Position numbers and translations under genes: made by a program. Of a stretch of DNA of 64,000 nt, positions 13,181-25,604 are shown piece by piece. The stretch covers positions 10,008,464-10,072,463 of the forward strand of contig NC_039511.1 in NCBI RefSeq assembly GCF_003672135.1. Reading direction: 5' to 3'. Origin of the DNA: Ooceraea biroi. Taxonomy: Eukaryota > Arthropoda > Insecta > Hymenoptera > Formicidae. Position 1 is the first letter of the stretch, and the number at the start of each line of letters is the position of its first letter. Below the pieces are notes generated by a model. The model had not been told where the DNA came from. It saw nothing but the letters and a program-made list of their open reading frames with translations, and did no database searches.

Positions 13181-13960
13181 TGATTAATAATAAATTGTAT
13201 ATACATGTATATTAATAATACGTTATTATACATATATGTATATGTTATGAGCATATATTAATAATTATAAGTTATACGTTATTTCGAATCGAATACGTAC
13301 GTGATGCTTTAACGCTTTACTTTTCCAAACAAGCACGCGAGACGCTTCCCTTAATGTCCGTGGGAATAATGTTTCAACAATTCATAATTATCCCGGACGT
13401 CGATTGCTCATTGACCCCCACCGCAATCAGGGTTAAGCCGGATGATGCAACTATCCTTAAGCAGATACACATCCCCATTAATTAGTCGGGAAATATGTTC
13501 GCTTAATATCGCCGCCGCTCGCAGAATACTTTCGCAAGATTACCGCGACGCATTCTTCCGCATATTTCGCGATCGCGTCCGCACACTGTTCTAGGATTTG
13601 TGCGAGAAGTTTAGCATAATCGAGAAAGTTCTGCTTCTCTGGTTTTCAACAGTTTCCCAATCGGCGACAGTTCACGAATCTCGCGAATGGGAAGAAAGAT
13701 AGGCACATAAATTAATTTAATTTGAAAAATCATACGCAATAAATCTACTATCATAAAACGAACATATATTTAATTTCCAATTATTTCTATGCAGTAAATT
13801 CAAAATAGCAACGGTAAGATATATCTAAAATACAAAGTTACTTTATTAAGTTTCATAATCAAAATGTAGAAATATTAGAAATATAAAGGAATGTCGAAGT
13901 CGAATTATTTCCTATATTTATCAGATGCGGGAGAAACATATTAATGTACCCTTTCCTTGT
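13181..13960. other. AT-rich sequence, palindromic at its start
   Basis: ATATAC/GTATAT and ATTAAT-type palindromic segments fill about 13181-13275. The middle part is of mixed composition and the end (13700-13950) is AT-rich again. No open frame of note. Confidence 0.6.
13199..13212. repeat. 14-bp AT-rich palindrome
   Basis: ATATACATGTATAT is fully self-complementary. It begins a run of near-palindromic ATATGTAT and ATTAATAAT segments that continues to about 13275. Confidence 0.7.
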
Positions 13961-14592
13961 TGATCTATTCCGTATGCTTGTTCCGATTAATCATGAAAAT
14001 CACAGTGTAGCCGATTTTGATTACCAGCCACTGTGTCCGCGACGGCTCATATGTCCGCGTAGCGAGAGCAGATAAAGGGACAGCGATAGAGAAAGAGAGA
14101 TAGATCTGTGATCCGTTAAATCCCTTGTTATCTAAGCGGATAAGAATCCTCGAGCGTCGATGGACAAGCTTCCTGAGTACACGGATGCCCGACGTAACGT
14201 AACGTATGCACGCCGCGACTGGCTGCAGCGCCGTTTCTAGTGCCGTTCCGGGTGCGGGGTTAACGAGCTGCATAAAAGGCGACGGAATATCCGCGACGAC
14301 CGCGAACAACAATCGGTTACGGCCGGTTACGGGTGAGTCGCAGAAGAAAATTGCGGCCCGAAAAGCAATGCCGCGACCGCGAAATCCGCGCCGCTCGCGC
14401 TCTGATACTTTTTCGGAGAGGTTTGTTTCCTTGTCGCGCGCGCGGCAGCCAGAGCGGAAACAATTTACCTCTTTAAATAGACCATAACGTGCCGTGCCGT
14501 CGATGTCGAACTCCACGCGCAGGTGCATAAAGCGTCTCCACCGCGGAAAAACGAATAACAATATTTTCGGACTGGCCATTTACATTATTTCG

Positions 14593-14600
<8 letters not shown>

Positions 14601-14624
<24 letters not shown>

Positions 14625-14648
14625 AACTCTGTGTGTGTGGGTGTGTGT
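14601..14648. repeat. Adjacent (CT)12 and (GT)n microsatellites
   Basis: Pure CT from 14601 to 14624, then AACT, then a GT-rich run to 14648 with a GG interruption. A looser CT-rich lead-in begins near 14592. Confidence 0.93.
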
Positions 14649-16485
14649 TTTTGTCAGAACGTAATAATCTGCCGTTAAAGTATAATATAAATCGAGAGAG
14701 CTTTGTAACATCGGAGACATTTGTTTTTGACATTTGTCTGTGCATTGTGCGGCTTTGAAGTTGTACACATTAGCTGATTCGTTAATGGAAGATTATCGCG
14801 TTTAATGCGCGTGCGGCCTCCAGCTTGCAACGCAAACGATTTCGCATCCGCGGAAACCGGAAATCCATTTACCGTACGCAAATGATAACGACAACACGGC
14901 AGTTTAATAACAAATAAATTACCATCGTTTTGAAAACCACAAAATATATGGCGAGCAAATATTGTCTCGTGCCTGGATTATGCAGACTTTATGCATGTAC
15001 GTTGCAATTTGCCAGTTGCAATTACTCCGGAAATGCAACATTTGCTCGGTATTTACAAAGCGATTACGGTAAAGCGATCTCATAGTTTACGCTTCTGTTT
15101 CGGAATGATATTCTCCGTAAAAATCAGCCATGATAACGTGCAGATATTTTCTCACACTTTGGTATTAAAGTATCTTGAGAATATCCAAGAAACGTAATCA
15201 AACTCAAAATTAAAAGAATATTTCTCTCCGAACGTGAATTCGTCAACTTTCTACACTATTTGCAGATAAATCTCTGTAATTCAATTTTCCACGTAACGTG
15301 CTTCCGCTTTGCATAAAAAGTCATATCTGTTTCCATCGATCGTAATGGCGAATCTCGAACGTGAAATGCCGGTTCCGTCTCAGCAACGTCGACCGATTCC
15401 TTCGGACTTTCGCCGAAGTATTTTTCCAGCTCGATCACCGGCTCTTCTCAGAAAGCATCGATGGCAGAACCATCATCAAAGCGATCGTAGTTATGGACCG
15501 ACCGGGTTTCAAGTGTTCCCTTCCTGCCTGAATAAAAAACGCCGCGACAAGCTTGCGAGAGCGAAAGAAACGACAGCAAGATGAGAGAAGGAGGACGAAT
15601 TCACGAGAGTCGAGAAGAGAGGAGTATTCGAGCTGTGATCAATCTGCATTCAACGACCGGCCAAAGAAACGCCGATGAAGCTTCGATGAAACGTAAAGAA
15701 CGGCGTGAAATAAACGGCGAGTTTTTCGGAAACTTCCGCTTCAGCGCGCCGGGAAATTGTTTCCTACCTTTTCGTCAAATACCATTTGGCTATCGCTCTT
15801 CGACATTTTGTTTTTTTTCAAGTTATAAATTTGATTATCATTAACACGATTAATGTCGATTACGTGAGAGACTACTACTTTCTCGGAATTTCAGACTGAT
15901 ATCCGAGATAAAACACGTACGTGTCGGAAAATCCAGATGAAAAGTTGATAGAAAAGAAGGCGGAAAGTTGCAGCGTTCTCCAATTATGTAAATTCTCCTG
16001 TCGAATTTATGATATTACCGGCTGCAATCACCTGGTAGCAGTTTGTTCATTGATCAACGTATTTATCCGCGTGCTTGCGGCATGGCAGCCACGTAGGACG
16101 ATGATGAAACATCGTGCGTCTCGTTACGTTGATGGCTCGTATCTCTAGCTATTGCTCGGGAACGACGCAACATCGTTGCGAACAATATGCGGGCCCTCAA
16201 CTCCGCGTGAGAAGCACGTAAATAAGTTAATTCATCGACGAGATCGCCAACGAGCCGAGTCGGAGCAGCTGGCAGCTGGTGACGTTAAACGCGCGTTAAA
16301 TTTACGTTGAGCTTACGTTAAGTTTACAAGTCGTGGCGCTTGTTAGCGGTGGATCGTCGTTGTTCGCCGGGGACGAACGACGAGGGATCAATTCGTGGAA
16401 TGCGAATGGAGACACTCAGAACGTATCCCGGGAATTTTCATGAGAATCCGGAATCCACGAACAAACATCGGATAAATCTAATAGA

Positions 16486-16504
16486 GATAGATAGATAGAT
16501 AGAG
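16486..16504. repeat. (GATA)n microsatellite
   Basis: Four tandem GATA units followed by GAG, continuing a looser AGAG lead-in. Confidence 0.85.
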
Positions 16505-17463
16505 AAGAAAAAGAGGAGGGATGACTCCAGCATTTTTGAACAGCATTTCGGATATATAGATCGACGTGTTTTGACTTTTCGTAACAATAACTTTTTCCTA
16601 TTTTCGTAGATATATTCCACGAAGTTCGAGAATTTGTCTTTCCAAATAATGAAATAATCACAAATTGTTTTCATTGAAGAACGTTTTCAGGAACATTTTC
16701 GTCGTTTTATCGTAAATCGTATCTCATATTTTTAAAAATACACGTGACATTGGATAACGAGTTTACTGTTATTAAATCGTGCAACCAGATACAAAACAGA
16801 GAATTGTGTTTCAACGGTTCTCAAAGCAATGAACCGTTTCTTTACTTCACTTTCCACGTCGCATGTAGAAGGTAAACAAGGTTACGCGAGATCGCATATC
16901 CACACGCGATTAATATCCAAAATTAATTATTCCGCGAATGATCCGTTTCTCCGCCATCCGACCGGGATATCGTAATCTTAATTGAAGTTCCGAAGCTTCA
17001 TCCCGACAATGATCACGTAATTAATTTCAACGCATCGCCATCTGTTTGAATTAACAGACTCGCTATACCGCGGCGGTTCCGTCGAGTCGAATGCCGGTGG
17101 TGCCAGCAGGAATGCCGGCAAGGAGGCAAAGACACAACCGAGGGTAATTGGCAACCGTGCAAACCGCGTTCAACGCACGTTTCCTTACGCAATAGGCGAC
17201 TCTTATTTATTGAAGGTGCTTTGTTTCGGAAACAATTAGCGGGAATGGTAGGGAATGCACAAAAGGGGATCGAACCGCCGCGCCGCGCCGCTGCGCCGTG
17301 AGAACCGCGCTCGCATCTCTCGCGCGGAAACTTACATAATTCGGAAAGACGTCGTGACGTCGGCACGTCTGTACGTGTGTATACTCACGTATCCGTTGGA
17401 ACAATAGCAACTGACGCTGAAGCGCGCGCCATACAAGCCGCAGGATCGATACCGCGCGTCTAC

Positions 17464-17509
17464 AAAGAGAGATGGAGCAAGGGAGAGGAGAGAGAAAGGG
17501 AGAGAAATC
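17464..17509. repeat. Purine-rich GA tract
   Basis: A degenerate GAGA/GGGA tract with a T and two C interruptions. Confidence 0.75.
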
Positions 17510-17871
17510 GAGATTTATGCGAGGATGGGTGTAGACAGTGCCGACTGCCGTTGTTGGTTTATGTGCGCAGAGTGAAACTGAACGTATGTGGCAAATTCAT
17601 ATTAATTCCGCCTCCTTGTATCACGCGCGCATACGCACGATCGGATGGGATTGTTCTAACGACGCGAAAATTGTACGCGAAAGTGGCATGTCTGAGTGTT
17701 AACACTATTATTATTGTTTTCTAAGAAGAAGGAAAGATATAAGTTTTCCACAATCTTCAATAATTTTTGGAAATATTAATAGATTGGAGATATTAATAAT
17801 TGGCCAAGTTAAAGCAGAACTTTCAGCTCTTTTTTTTCATTCTCGTTGCGTTTGAAAGATGGGACCATCGT

Positions 17872-17879
17872 ATGCAAAT
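17872..17879 (+). promoter_or_regulatory. POU octamer ATGCAAAT
   Basis: Exact octamer, isolated from the others by more than 13 kb. Confidence 0.2.
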
Positions 17880-20599
17880 TTATAATATTATCTCCCAATA
17901 CTCGGTATGCGAAGTGTACACGATTATTATTTACGGTACAAACTGTGCGTATATATTGAACAACGCGTGGTGATTTTGAATTGAAAAGGATGCAATGCGT
18001 GTATGATTCTTCGAAGGACTCTTTTGCCTCGTACTCGAGAAAAAGAGGAGAGACTCTCGACGTCCTCGACGAGGATGACTGTACTGTCTTGATCACCAGT
18101 GGGACCAGGATAACATCGAATAGCATTGACAAACTTTCCGAAGGAACTCTGTCGCCTGAAATCATTTTTCTTCAGCGATAATATCAACATTATTCTTTTA
18201 TTCAAATTTAGCGTTTTAATCTTCCATATCTATAATACTATTCCATTCAACTCGGCACTGTTCTGAATTTTTGCATTTTCCGCGACTCGAGTTATCGCGT
18301 TGAGGTTTTCTCTCTTGAAGGAAAATGTTTCGAAATGCTTATCACAGGCAGATGAAGCATGAAAATCTCACGTATAGCCCTTCCCTTTTCAGGGAAAGCT
18401 CATAGAGATCCCTTAGCGCGGCACTCGCGGCAATCTTCGCGATTCGTGCGAACGAAATCGAATATCCCGAAAAACGCTGTTCACTCGGCCATGCAGAATC
18501 CGTGCACGGATATTTGCAAGACGTTGTTAGCAACCACCGTACATCCGAGTCGCTGCGCGCATCGCCGGCCGACAGATACATATATACGGTGATCTTCGAC
18601 CTGCCGGTCCGATCGTCCGCATCGGACCGCATCCGTAGGCGAGGCGCATTTTCTTCTCTCCTCCCTCCTTCATCTTTCTGTATTTTTCTCAGCCGAACTC
18701 TGCAAGCCGTTGTCGGGCTGCCTGCTCATTCCACCGCGGCAGGAATGTTAATTAAATCGCGTCCGTGCGAATGTTACATTTACGTTTTCATCTGGCGAAT
18801 TTACTGAGTTGTAAGCATTACACGTGTATTGTCGAAAGAGAGAAATGGAGAAAGCAAGAGAGAAAGAGAGACGAGTTTGCAGTTTACAGCGATTTACGAG
18901 ATTTTCATCGTCTGACGATTTACACCGAATCACTGAATTTTTATCGCCGCTGTATTTTTTGAGATCAAAAACCGAGTCGAATGCCAACGAATTATGCGGT
19001 AAAAATATTTGTCCAGTAACGGGGTTACAAGAAAATAGGGAACGCGACAACAGGTAAATACCTGAACGACTGTCATAAATCACGGATGTACAGATGTGCC
19101 CTCCAGATACTATTCGAGCAAACGTGATATTACTCCGAAATTTGATCTCTTGTCGAACAACATATTTTATTCCACGCTATGTTTCATTGTAACGGGTGTT
19201 TTATTTTCGCGCGATTTCGCGAGAATGTGCACTTTGAGCACGATGTGCATTTTGTAATTAACACAGTTTTATTCCGAAGCATTGAAATTGGAAGCATTTA
19301 TTGAAAAGCTCGCGTTTCCCAAAATATGCGAATTATTGGCCCTGATAATCCTGATAATCTCGCGCGTTACACGAGATCCATTATCCTTTAATTAATGTAC
19401 GCGAACACGCGATATCTTTTATGCATTTTGTTATCGCGATATTTTCTCCGGTCGCTCGTAACGATCCCGCGACAGACTCGTTAAATTGTTCGAGTGATCG
19501 TCATTACGCAAAATAAAACTCGGCCGCGCGACCGTACACGACTGTTCCATTTGATCCATGTACGTATTAAATCGTCCGATCGAAATAATAAATTCCTGCC
19601 AAAGTGAATTGATATCGGAACGGAAAGTTACCGCATCGCGGAATCTTATTTCGTGCGATTGATATTCGCCAATATACTACGGGGTACCGCAATGTAACGG
19701 GTGTAACTCTTCCTTAACGGGAACTGAGCGTTAATACTGAGGCACACGCGTTATTTTCACGACGTGCATGTCTTTACGCACGTCTCGTACTATCGCTGTG
19801 CAGCTAAAGATAACGCATTTGATAGGCGACGTCACAGGCAACCTGCCTGTCTCCACTTACGTTAATCGCGACGCTGCCACGTTCCCATGATGGCGGGTCC
19901 ATCCGTTAACGTCCGTCATGTGCCTGCGTGTTCTATTAATTAATCCCCCGTGACGATGACGCCTGCACGAAACGTTTAGGTTTGCTAATGACTTGGGAGC
20001 ATTGTATGCATGCAGCCAACACAATGGACCGTCATATTATTTCTAAGATTATAAATATATATTTATGCCCAAGGTTGAGACAATTGTTTCTCACGATAAT
20101 GACAGATTGCAGGATTAATAATTATGCAAAATGATAGAAATAAGATACTTGAATGACTGAATTTCAGTATGCATTAGCAAATTAAGTATAAAGTTTTATC
20201 ATGTTGCAATGCAATAATACGACTAATTTGTGTCAAATTTATCAACTCTTTCGGAATCCAAATTAATTCCAGTATATAAATCGTTGTTACTTTATTTTAA
20301 TTCTAATCAACACTATCGCCAACATCGAACTACTGTAACTTTTGTTATTTGGAAAATTTTATAGAAATTCTAGAAAAGCAGCTCGATAAGCGTTGTCATC
20401 GATTCGAGTGTCCAGAGAGCTACTCGCGGGATTATCAGAAATCGCTGTCCTGGATCCGCCTCCCGCGCATGGACTTACCTTTCTTGTCGCGATGAAAGAA
20501 AAGCATCTTCCATGGAGTGCAAGGTAAAGCGGGGCGACCGACGGTAATAAACGGGAATATTGACAATCCGGTGCAGCAGCGGAGCGAGGAGAGTATCCG

Positions 20600-20631
20600 A
20601 ACAAAAAGAGAGAAAAAGAGATAGAGAGAGA
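20600..20631. repeat. Purine-rich GA/GAAAA tract
   Basis: AG dinucleotides mixed with AAAAAG units and a single T interruption. Confidence 0.75.
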
Positions 20632-21115
20632 CCCGCTCTTCCTCATTATTATTATGGGTTTACGGCTCATCTCGTCGTTTCGTCCGGCAGGTTCAGCATC
20701 CGTTCGATACGGAGACTTTCATTAAAACCGGCGCGCCTTCTCCTTAGGGCCTCTCAACAAAGACTGCGTCGAGGAACGACCCTCGACCCCCGCGCGCAAG
20801 ACTTGATCACGTGCGAGATTGAAAATCTCCATAGTGCTCTTCATCTCCGCTTGTCATCGAATAAATAATAAAGCTAATTCTAAAAAAGTTCTACAATTAA
20901 ATTCGTGCCTCTAAGTGTCCTTAAAATTATATTTTAATTAATCAATGTTTAAAAAACTATCTTTGCTACTTATTTGCCGATATTTACAAACTCGAAAATT
21001 TCAATTAATGTTTAAACAGTTTCCTCTCTTGTTTAGATTTTTTCCTGAAAATATGTATCGCCATACGTTTTCTTCTATGTCAAGTGTCGAGTGATATTAC
21101 GTGGTAAACTAATTT

Positions 21116-21169
21116 TTAAATTAATTAATTTAATACTGTGTGTTAAATTAATTAATTTAATACCCTGTG
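21116..21169. repeat. 27-bp tandem duplication
   Basis: Two copies of a unit beginning TTAAATTAATTAATTTAATA and ending CTGTGTG or CCTGTGT lie end to end. They differ by a single inserted C near the end. Each copy contains the self-complementary core TTAATTAA. Confidence 0.9.
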
Positions 21170-21523
21170 TACAGGTCGTCTCTGAGAGATTAATGGAAAT
21201 TAGATTAATGGTGCGGGCAAATAACAACGTACGTAGGTAAACCTAATGGAATTTAGTTTCCCCGCGTGCGCTGTATAAAAAAGCGATTTGTCACACGGAT
21301 ACATGTGTCCCTGGGTGCGACACGCAGCTTCGGCAAAGGGGAAAAGTAATCTCAAGTGGCTATACGTTTCTATCCGAAAGTTTCGTTCTCGACACACTTT
21401 TTACGAGCAAAACCGCCGCCATGCATTCTCTCGCGAGGACGATATAATTTACTGCGGCTATATATGCCCGAACCGTTTTAATACCCGGGTGTTCCTGGCC
21501 TTTCCTGTCTCCTCCCCCCTCCC

Positions 21524-21543
21524 TCCCTCTCCCTGCACCTTCC
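21524..21543 (-). other. G-quadruplex-type motif on the minus strand
   Basis: On the plus strand four C runs (6, 3, 3 and 3) are separated by loops of 1, 1 and 3 bases. Short loops favour a stable fold. Confidence 0.65.
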
Positions 21544-23739
21544 TCACTTTTTATCCCCCGTTCCCCGGTGAGAATTCACTGGCAAATTAAAACCGCAAGA
21601 GAATTTATCGCCGGCTCGCAGTCGGCTCGGTGCGTCTGGCACCGTTTAAGATAACTAAGTGCCGAAGACACGTATTAACGAGCGCTTTATTCGTCTCGTT
21701 ACTCGGCCGAGAGGTTGAGATTTTTGCGCGACGAGCGACGGTGAAGAATGGATCGGGGAATTAGTATTGTACCTTAGTTGGCCGCGATACGCGACCGATA
21801 ACGGGATTATTCTATGGTGAAAAGAGCTTAAGTCAGATTTCGTTTAACAGGATATCAAATACAGTCCGCCTAAGCTTACTGTGCACATACATATATATGT
21901 GTCTTGGTCAGACATTTAAGAACTTAAAAATATTATGGCTTAACACGAGAGACTGGTTATAAATTATTTTATTATAAATTGTCAGCTTCGAAGATAGCTG
22001 ATTATTATCATTATATCTTTTAATGAATTTATTAGATTAAGTAGTGACGCATTAGCGAAAAGAATCAATGTAAATTTCTCTTTATTTTATACTCGTAATT
22101 TTATACTTGGGTGTCTCAAATTTTCCATCTCAGAAATTAAAAAAAAAAATGTACTTTTCTCTTTATAATTTCGACTTATATCATGATATCTCCATGGTCG
22201 GATTGTTCACTTATCCGCTAATTACCGTCCGATCGCCGCGCAAACACTCGAATCGTCCGGTCGATCGAGCGAAAAGCGTCAGCTTACTCGGACGCGAAAG
22301 TGGTTCGTCCCAGAGACTGGCCAGACGCGGAGAGGAGCGTCGGAACGTTCTCTCGAGGACCCTCATGAAAACGTTTACGTCGCATGGTTCACGTAACGAC
22401 GAACAGAGCAAGAACCGATCTATCCCTATCTCTCTCCCTTCCTCTTCCTGCCTCAGTCTTATCCCTGGAAATCGACGCGCTGCATAAAGGAGCCGAGAAA
22501 GCGCATAGAGGCTCGCGCGGTCGCTTCCTCGAGTGCATTACTCGGATAGGAGAAGCGGCGGCCGGAGTGGTCGCGGTCGAGAGTTCTGTACACAGCGTGG
22601 CCGCGATGTGTTTGCCCACAAATAGAATTTCCTCGCGTCTTTATTTACTAATAACGTGGCCCCGTGGTCCCGACTCATTCTCCACGGCGAGAAAGACGCG
22701 GCTCTGCGAAGGCTCGTTCGTACGGCGCGGCTCGAGAGCCGCGCGGACCCAACATCCGACTCGCGATGAATCATTATAGTATCGTAACGTCACGACGTGC
22801 ACGAAACGCGTACATGTCGCGGAACTTTTGTACCCTCAGCTCTTTTTTGTGACGCGCCGAGGGGTTGAGGGGTCGAGTACAGGTATCCAGCATGTGCGTA
22901 CGGAGCGGGATTTTTATTTTTACGGGAGTTTTTATTTGATGCGCGTATGTACACGTCTCTCTATCATGTCGTACGTTTCATTAGGAACATCAGAAAACAA
23001 TCACGACGGCAAACAGTCGCTATCGCGTATCACCCTCGGATCTGCTTTAAACTGTAGCAACGCCAGTGAGGATAACTAATGACAGCGCCTGCCTGCCCTG
23101 TGCCGCGATAGTCTATCTAAACTGAATTTATGCGTGTATTTCCAGGCACGTACTTACGTATGCATTCTTTCCGGCGGTGCCGGAACGTTCTTTCCGTATT
23201 ATCGCGCGGCACGAGCGTCATCGGGAGGCACGCTCGTCCTTCGTATCTTCGAGATGAACATGTCTTTCCGAGAGAGCTTCGCCCCTATAAACGTCATATC
23301 GCCGTACAGGCATCTAGTGGTAACTGTCTCGTCCCGGCGACGTCTAACTCGGGATAAATTACATACGGAAGCGGCGATCGGCATCGCGCTCGCGCGCTCG
23401 CGGCACGCATTATTCATCGGATATTAATTTCGCCATCTGTACGCGCAGTTTGTACGTTCCTACGGAGATTTATCGATCGCATGTTATAGGGGTATGCACG
23501 ATAACGGCGCACACGCGAGTGATTCGCGATGAAAAAGGTGCTCCTGCCGCCACGTTGCCCTCCCGTAAAATCATCGGCGACTATTAGACACGATTTACGA
23601 ACGGTTAGAATAAATTTGCGATAAACGAGCGATTGGAATTCTGACGCTGATCCGCTACGTGAGACTAAACTGACAAATCGAGAAAGAAACACATGACATT
23701 CTTATGGAAATGGTATTCGAGAATTTATATCTCATTATG

Positions 23740-23885
23740 ACTAATAAAACACGATTTTTCTGTCGTATTGATTTCCGTTCTTGTCCCTTTATAAATTTAC
23801 AAATAATTTGTCATTTGACTAACAAAATACGATTTATATTGATTTCCGCTCTTGTTGCTTTACAAATTGGCAAATTTATGTATCA
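23740..23885. repeat. Diverged tandem duplication, about 78-bp period
   Basis: ACTAATAAAACACGATTT at 23740 reappears as ACTAACAAAATACGATTT at 23818. Both copies continue into TTGATTTCCG[CT]TCTTGT and a TTTA(T)AAATT segment, with small indels. The copies are clearly related but older than the other duplications in the window. Confidence 0.8.
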
Positions 23886-24298
23886 ATCTTTTAACACTTT
23901 GTTCTACTTTATTCCCAATATTTGTATTATTATAACGTTTTGTGTGTTTCTACTTTTATTATTATACGCAGCCTCTACATTCTGATATTTCTTTAATTCT
24001 TCTTGCGTTGTATCGTAAAGCTGTTACTGTTAAAAATGAATAAATAATATTCCGAACACCTCGTGAACACAAGAAAACGAGATAACCGACAGTAGATTCA
24101 ATCGTCAGGATTAAGAGGAAGCTGTCACATAAGTCTTACCAGTAACATAGTAGCAAAGCAACAAGAGAGAGAAGTATCAAAGTATCTCCGCTTTAAACGT
24201 GGCTCTTGCGTCTGATTGCGGTCAGCCCGTATCCAACTGCACGATTTATGATCACGCGCGAGATGGAATGCGTTGCAGCTGCGTAACAACAACGCTGC

Positions 24299-24318
24299 AA
24301 AGAAAGAAAGAAAGAAAA
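24299..24318. repeat. (AAAG)n microsatellite
   Basis: About five AAAG tetramers followed by an A/G-rich tail to about 24330. Confidence 0.85.
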
Positions 24319-24948
24319 CGGAAAAAAGGGCTCCACGACCAAGAGCATTATGCGTTTTCCGCGTTTGTCACCAGCAACCGCGCGGATCCCATTTTTCGGG
24401 AGTGGGCGCCACGATGTGATGAGCGTCGCGAGGACGGCGGGAAGCAGCGCGCGAAAATTACGCTCTTTTCGAGGGCTGGAACCGCATTATTCACGCGGTG
24501 GTTAGCGCGAACGCTCTCTCCGTGAAAACGCCCGGGAAAACGTCTGGGCGCGTTTTTCCTCGCGGATGAACGTGCGAGAAACGAATAGGGACCGAAGCGA
24601 GCGTGCTAAATCACGAGCCCGCGTTTCTCCGCGACGCCTCTCGTGACGATGGCGTGTGCTCGTCGTGCCACGCGACACGCGTATAAATCAATTGCGCTCG
24701 GAGGGGAAAGCTCGACACGCGAATCCAACTCCGGAGGCGTTTTCAGAGACGGCCAAGTGCAGTTTCTCGATGTACAGGGGAAGCTAGGAGCAAATTAAAG
24801 AATTTGGGAGTGCATACGTAGTATTCATGCAACTAAATGAGATTTGGTATGAAATAGTACAGATCTATTTTTATAATAGTAACAGGAATGAATAATTGTA
24901 ATTTGAGATCTAAGTTTAACGTTTGACATGTTCTTTTTGGTAAGTCCA

Positions 24949-24979
24949 ATCGAAAATCATTAATTGATCAATTTTCGAT
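24949..24979. repeat. Inverted repeat with 9-bp arms
   Basis: ATCGAAAAT and ATTTTCGAT flank a 13-base centre that itself contains TTGATCAA. It lies in an AT-rich stretch with no gene. Confidence 0.65.
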
Positions 24980-25584
24980 AGGATCGAAATTCTGATAATT
25001 AATAATAATAAATATTAATTGAAATGTGGACTATTATAGTCACAGTCTATTTCTTCGCGTGGCTAATTACAATATTGATGTTTTATATGCAAACTATGAT
25101 CTAACTTTCTGCATAATTCGATCGCGCCTAATATGGAAATATCATTCGCCGTGAACGGCACGGCGGTACTTTGTTACGATAATGAATTACGCCCGATCAA
25201 CGGCGAAATTCGAGAGGGACAGAGAGAGGGAAAGCGGTTTGTCCTCAGCTTTGGCAATACCATTGCTTCGAAATACCTCTGATCAGCGTGTCCTCTTGCT
25301 CTGAAGCGTGGCCTCATCATTGAATCCAGTGTCGCGTGACAGGTGATTTAGTACGTCGACACGATCTTGCTATCTACAGTGGAGGATTTCAATGCGCTCG
25401 TTATCACACACTTGCACCCGTAACGAAGATCAAGAAACTAAGTGAGCGTCGTTAATATCTCTTTCCAAGAGACGCTGATTGCTAAACATTGACTTAACAT
25501 AAGAAAAAAAGAAGACCTCAACAGTTTCGAACAAGTCATGTAAATGCAATAAAAACTCTAAGACTCGTGAGTTAGGAACATTCA

Positions 25585-25604
25585 AATAAAGATAAAGATA
25601 AAGA
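25585..25604. repeat. (ATAAAG)3 hexanucleotide repeat
   Basis: Three tandem ATAAAG units in an AT-rich stretch. Confidence 0.8.

Larger units (their letters stand above)
13961..20880. other. Mixed non-coding sequence with microsatellites
   Basis: It contains the longest open frame of the window (13965-14579, minus strand, about 204 codons), which shows no recognisable domain. Frames at 17809-18165 (minus) and 17981-18181 (plus) overlap in opposite directions with protein-like composition but no known match. CCTGATAAT is duplicated at 19341-19358. No gene was recognised. Confidence 0.6.
20881..24080. other. AT-rich and CpG-rich blocks with tandem duplications
   Basis: AT-rich ends (20881-21200 and 23700-24060) each hold a tandem duplication. 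The CpG-rich centre holds many overlapping frames on both strands around 22107-22850 without a recognisable domain. A frame at 23704-23985 has a hydrophobic C-terminus produced by T-rich DNA. Confidence 0.6.

Noticed and set aside
13965..14579. Longest open frame, about 204 codons on the minus strand
   Set aside because: No recognisable domain. It lies in stop-poor CpG-rich DNA, and by a rough estimate a frame of this length is expected about once by chance in 64 kb.
17809..18165. 118-codon minus-strand frame and a 66-codon plus-strand frame on the same bases
   Set aside because: Both look moderately protein-like, both cannot easily be real, and neither matches a known family.
23704..23985. 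93-codon frame with a hydrophobic C-terminal tail
   Set aside because: The hydrophobic tail arises from T-rich DNA and the frame spans a non-coding tandem duplication.
24682..24690. TATAAAT in a CpG-rich stretch as a possible promoter
   Set aside because: No initiator or downstream transcript could be seen, and single TATA matches are common.
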